Shown one piece after another: positions 60,975-64,000 of a stretch of DNA of 64,000 nt. The first letter of the stretch is position 1; each line of letters starts with the position of its first letter. The stretch spans positions 1 through 64,000 of the forward strand of contig JBBSBE010000008.1 in assembly GCA_038251625.1 (NCBI GenBank), given 5' to 3'. The notes under the pieces were generated by a model. The model saw only the letters and a program-made list of their open reading frames with translations. It did not search any database and was not told the origin of the DNA. This DNA comes from JBBQXK01 sp038251625. Its GTDB lineage: Bacteria > Pseudomonadota > Alphaproteobacteria > Rhodobacterales > Rhodobacteraceae. A program made the position numbers and the translations under genes.

Positions 60975-61066
60975 TGCTGCCTCCGTTTGTCAGTCCCCTA
61001 TATGGCTAGAGGCCAGACAAGCGACAAGGCGATTGACGGATCGATCTGCAGATCACACCCTTCGGC

Positions 61067-61900
61067 ATGCACAGCGCCTACCGGAATATCCTTCTGTCCG
61101 GATTGATCCTTGCCGCGGGCTTTTCGGCGCTGGGCTGGTTCTTTATGGCCTCTCCGGGTTTCTCCGACACGGAAGGGATGCATATGCTGGCGCTGGCGTT
61201 GGGTGGGGCTACCACGCTGTTCGGTGCGCCGCTTTTGCTGAATTTTTTGGCTGCCGGGCGTCTGGTCGCGCGGCTGCGAGCAGGTCACGGTGTGGTCGCG
61301 CGATTTCCCATCTCTTCCCACGCAATCGACGCGTTTTTGAAGCTAGAGAAGGCACGTGGTCAGCGCAACGCGTGGCGCCCCTCCCGTGCCGAGCGGCGCG
61401 ATGGGGTGGAAGCGGTGTTCGGGGCCGAGTCGCTTCTTCTGGGTGGAACCCTTCTTGCCTTGCCGACCGCCGGATTGCAGGCCATTCTCGGCATCGTACT
61501 TGATGCAGGGCCGCCCCTGACGCTGGTCATCCAGACCCGTACCGTGACCAGCAATACGCATCACTTGATCTCTCAGACCGAAGACTGGCGTCTTCCGGTC
61601 ACCGATCCGGGCGCTGCAAATGCCGTTCTTGCGCATTTCCGGGCTACTCTGGCGGGACATATCATCGTGGCGCCGCGCCGCTGGTGGTGGCGACTGAGGA
61701 TCGGTTTGGCGCTGGTGGTAATCCTGCCGGTCGTTGGCCTTCTGGGATGGCATCGGCTGACAAATCCGGCGCTTGTATCGGATGCGGATTTCATTGTTGC
61801 AATGAGCATGACGATGCTCGGCATTCTGGGATCGGTCGCCGCGCTGATCTTCAGCCTGATCGTGTGGAGTTTCAACAGACGCCAACGTGGTGGGCGCTGA
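61067..61900 (+). CDS. Membrane protein of unknown function
   Basis: A 277-residue protein I do not recognise. Hydrophobic segments lie at about residues 8-29, 38-62, 118-145, 210-228 and 244-268. Between them is a positively charged loop (RPSRAERRDGVEAVFGAES). No conserved motif is visible. It is divergent from hslV and convergent with trxA, ending near the trxA terminator. It may be specific to a narrow group of Rhodobacterales. Confidence 0.65.
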   Translation: MHSAYRNILLSGLILAAGFSALGWFFMASPGFSDTEGMHMLALALGGATTLFGAPLLLNFLAAGRLVARLRAGHGVVARFPISSHAIDAFLKLEKARGQRNAWRPSRAERRDGVEAVFGAESLLLGGTLLALPTAGLQAILGIVLDAGPPLTLVIQTRTVTSNTHHLISQTEDWRLPVTDPGAANAVLAHFRATLAGHIIVAPRRWWWRLRIGLALVVILPVVGLLGWHRLTNPALVSDADFIVAMSMTMLGILGSVAALIFSLIVWSFNRRQRGGR

Positions 61901-61920
61901 TCATCCGATTGCTTCGAATG

Positions 61921-61945
61921 AAAAAAGGGGCCGAACGGCCCCTTT
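61921..61945 (-). terminator. Rho-independent terminator of trxA
   Basis: AAAGGGGCC (61924-61932) and GGCCCCTTT (61937-61945) form a 9-base-pair stem with a 4-base loop. On the minus strand the stem is followed by a T-run (six A on the + strand at 61921-61926), so it ends the trxA transcript 25 bases after the gene. Confidence 0.87.
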
Positions 61946-61969
61946 GGTTTCTAAAACACAGGCTCGCCC

Positions 61970-62296
61970 TCAGACGGCCGAAGCGATCCATGTGGCCAGC
62001 GCGGCCTTCGGCGCGGCACCCACCTTGTTCGAGATAACCTTGCCGTCCTTGAACATAAACAGCGCCGGGATCCCGCGCACGCCAAGTTCTGCGGGGCTGT
62101 CGGGGTTTTCGTCCACGTTGACCTTCACGATCTTTACGCGACCCGCGTATTCGGTGGCCAGCTCTTCCAGCGCAGGGCCGATCTGGCGGCAAGGACCGCA
62201 CCACTCGGCCCAGAAATCCACCACGACCGGAATGTCCGACTTGCGGACTTCGCTGTCGAAGGTGGCGTCGGTCACGGCGACTGTGGCAGCGCCCAT
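61970..62296 (-). CDS. trxA: Thioredoxin 1
   Basis: A 108-residue cytoplasmic thioredoxin with VVDFWAEWCGPCRQIGPALE (CGPC site) and GIPALFMFKDG (cis-Pro). It reduces ribonucleotide reductase and protein disulfides and could feed electrons to the CcdA-like protein at 8.9 kb. AGGAGAT lies 6 bases upstream of ATG 62296. Confidence 0.97.
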   Translation of the reverse strand: MGAATVAVTDATFDSEVRKSDIPVVVDFWAEWCGPCRQIGPALEELATEYAGRVKIVKVNVDENPDSPAELGVRGIPALFMFKDGKVISNKVGAAPKAALATWIASAV

Positions 62297-62349
62297 TTCA
62301 TATCTCCTGAATGGAATGTGTCAGACGGCAAAACTAGGCAGCCCCCCGC

Positions 62350-62397
62350 CCTTCGTCAAGGGCCAGGCCTTCGTCAAGGACCGGACCTTCGTCAAGG
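62350..62397. repeat. 18-base-period tandem repeat, three copies, at the addA 3' end
   Basis: CCTTCGTCAAGG occurs at 62350-62361, 62368-62379 and 62386-62397, exactly 18 bases apart, with similar but not identical 6-base spacers. The third copy covers the addA stop codon. Each unit is a short imperfect palindrome (CCTT...AAGG). On the minus strand it could encode LDEG repeats in another frame than addA. It looks like a local slippage product. Confidence 0.85.
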
Positions 62398-64000
62398 GAT
62401 CGTGGCGCGGGCCAGTGCGGCACTCACGATATCGAGAGGCAGGCGCATAAGATGCGGCCCCTTGGTCCAAAGGATCGCCACCTCGATCCGGCGGTCGGGG
62501 TAAATCTGCGCCAGCGCATCGGCATAGGCGCCCATCTGGCGCAAGATACCCTCGGGCACCGCGTCGGGCCGATCGGGGATTACCCCGTTCGACTTGTAGT
62601 CAACGGCAAGAACATGGGTTGGCGTTACGATCAGCCGGTCAATCGTTCCCGCCAGAACCCGCCCGCCCAGCCTGGCCGTCACCGCGACCTCGGCCAATGT
62701 GCCGGGTGCAAAGACGTCGGCCAGTGCGGGGTCGGCCAGAACCGCCATGGCCTCGGCCCTCAGCGCTGCACCGGATGCGGCGCCATCGACAATCGCGGCG
62801 GAAAGCGCCGTGCGCTCTGGCTCCGGGACGGTGGGCAAAACCTCCAGCAAGCGGTGCAGGATGGTGCCATCCTCCAGCGCCGTTGCCTTATCCGCCCCTT
62901 CCCCGGGCAACGCCTTGGCGCCGCCGAGTCCGGTCGGGGAAACCGGTTGTGGGGGACGTGGCGCCGGAAGCGCGGGGTGGCGTAGCCAATCCGGCAAGGG
63001 GTCTGGCGCCGACGGCGGCGGTACCTGCGCGGCGCCTGGCACTGGCCAGGCCCCCTCGGCATGGAGCAGCCCACCGTCGGGGGCGGCAGAGGCGCCAGCG
63101 GCAATCATCCCGGCCTCCACCAGCCGATACCACGGTGGCGGGCTGGTCTCACCCTCCGCCTCTTCCTTCCCGGGGTCGCCTGCGACGGCCACGATCAGCC
63201 AGCTTTGCGCGCGGGTGAGCGCCACGTACAACAGCCGCAGCGATTCTGCCTCATCCCGCGCCTTGCGCAGCTTCAGCGCCTCAAGGCTGCGAGGCGGGCT
63301 GACATCTTTCGCGGTTTTCCACGCCAGCGCTCCATCCTGCAGCGGCAACAGGTCATCCCTGTCCGGGCGATTGTATTTCGCCGTATCGGCCAAGATCACC
63401 AACGGCGCCTCCAACCCCTTGGCACCATGCACCGTCATCACGCGAATGCGCCCGCCGCCATCGTCAAGCTGGCGCTTGATCTCTACCTCATCGCTTTGCA
63501 GCCAGACAAGAAACCCGGTGAGCGAGGGCACTGCCGCCCGTTCATACGCCAGCGCCTGCGCCAACAGCGCGTCGATTCCATCCTCGGCTTCGGCCCCCAA
63601 CCGCGCGATCAGCCGTTCGCGCCCACGATGGCGCGTCAGCATGCGGTCGATCAGATCGTGCGGTCGCAGGAAATCTGCCTGATCCAGCAGATCGCGCAGC
63701 ACGGACAGCGTTTCCGTCTGCCCCGATGCCCGCAACGCAGGCCATAGGTGCCCCTGGCGCGGTTGCGCCAACGCATAAAGCTGCGCCTCCGACCAACCGA
63801 ACAGCGGCGAACGCAAGGCTGCAGCCAGCGACAGATCATCCTCCGGCAGGGCGAGGAACGACAAAAGCGCCGTCAGGTCCTTCACCGCAAGTTCGGCTCC
63901 GAGCTTCAGACGGTCTGCCCCGGCGACGGGCAATCCGGCGACTTTGCAGGCACGGATCACTTCAGCGAAGATATCGGACCGCCGCCGTACCAGAACCAGC
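62392..64000 (-). CDS. addA: Double-strand break repair helicase AddA, C-terminal part (5' end outside window)
   Basis: The reading frame is open from the right window edge to the TGA at 62392-62394, 535 codons in view. It contains UvrD-type helicase motifs (TVHGAKGLEAPLVILAD as motif V, LLYVALTRAQSWLIVA as motif VI) and, near the C-terminus, a RecB-like nuclease motif DYKSNG. Together these define AddA, the helicase-nuclease that with AddB processes DNA ends for recombination in alphaproteobacteria. The ATPase N-terminus lies beyond the edge. The stop falls within the 18-base repeat. Confidence 0.92.
   Translation of the reverse strand, partial: LVLVRRRSDIFAEVIRACKVAGLPVAGADRLKLGAELAVKDLTALLSFLALPEDDLSLAAALRSPLFGWSEAQLYALAQPRQGHLWPALRASGQTETLSVLRDLLDQADFLRPHDLIDRMLTRHRGRERLIARLGAEAEDGIDALLAQALAYERAAVPSLTGFLVWLQSDEVEIKRQLDDGGGRIRVMTVHGAKGLEAPLVILADTAKYNRPDRDDLLPLQDGALAWKTAKDVSPPRSLEALKLRKARDEAESLRLLYVALTRAQSWLIVAVAGDPGKEEAEGETSPPPWYRLVEAGMIAAGASAAPDGGLLHAEGAWPVPGAAQVPPPSAPDPLPDWLRHPALPAPRPPQPVSPTGLGGAKALPGEGADKATALEDGTILHRLLEVLPTVPEPERTALSAAIVDGAASGAALRAEAMAVLADPALADVFAPGTLAEVAVTARLGGRVLAGTIDRLIVTPTHVLAVDYKSNGVIPDRPDAVPEGILRQMGAYADALAQIYPDRRIEVAILWTKGPHLMRLPLDIVSAALARATIP

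Overview
This 64 kb window is GC-rich, gene-dense chromosomal DNA from an alphaproteobacterium, most likely a Rhodobacterales (Roseobacter/Rhodobacter-type) species. Four observations support this. The order rho-mnmE-mnmG-rsmG-parA-parB faces maf-aroE-coaE-dnaQ-secB-fxsA-Tim44-mltA-smr. Several genes are of the alphaproteobacterial type, such as the HU variant, the hemH neighbourhood and AddA. A NaChBac-type sodium channel is present. Three perfect TGTTNCACGTGAAACA parS sites lie beside parAB. I see no IS element, prophage, CRISPR array, rRNA or tRNA gene.

Layout. 0-9.6 kb: the end of a histone-deacetylase-like gene, then xseB-ispA-dxs (isoprenoid precursor synthesis), a glycosyltransferase, an SDR protein, a methyltransferase, AMP nucleosidase, an HU protein, a DMT exporter and a small CcdA. 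9.6-16.9 kb: a Tat-type thioredoxin that pairs with the CcdA, aroC, a leftward operon (comF, grxC, nitrilase-like, MarR, SDR, sugar transferase), a methyltransferase and ferrochelatase. 16.9-20.2 kb is an envelope cluster: four tandem copies of a tiny exported single-pass membrane protein, two L,D-transpeptidases and a CAP-domain lipoprotein. 20.2-34.6 kb: a voltage-gated sodium channel, a TrmA/RlmD-type RNA methyltransferase, two coupled ABC exporters, cca, a CoA-type NUDIX, hslO, a second NUDIX, a response-regulator/PP2C phosphatase opposite an Hpt protein, ilvA, argG, an SCP2 protein and exported MsrA. 34.7-41.7 kb: mutS, grpE-hrcA (stress), rph-rdgB-hemW.

41.7-55.7 kb is the origin-proximal block. 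parB, parA, rsmG, mnmG, mnmE, rho and hemJ all run leftward, while maf, aroE, coaE and dnaQ run rightward. Between the two sets is a 426-base gene-free region with DnaA-box-like sequences and a strongly AT-rich tract. This is my candidate for the chromosome replication origin. 55.7-64 kb: two paralogous lipoprotein alpha/beta hydrolases, hslV and hslU with a DUF2157-type membrane gene between them, an orphan membrane protein, trxA, and the 3' part of addA, cut by the window edge and preceded by a short 18-base-period tandem repeat.

Most genes are housekeeping genes with clear family assignments. The least explained element is the four-gene array of small membrane proteins at 17.0-18.3 kb. The signal most worth testing is the origin/parS architecture around 40.5-49.5 kb.
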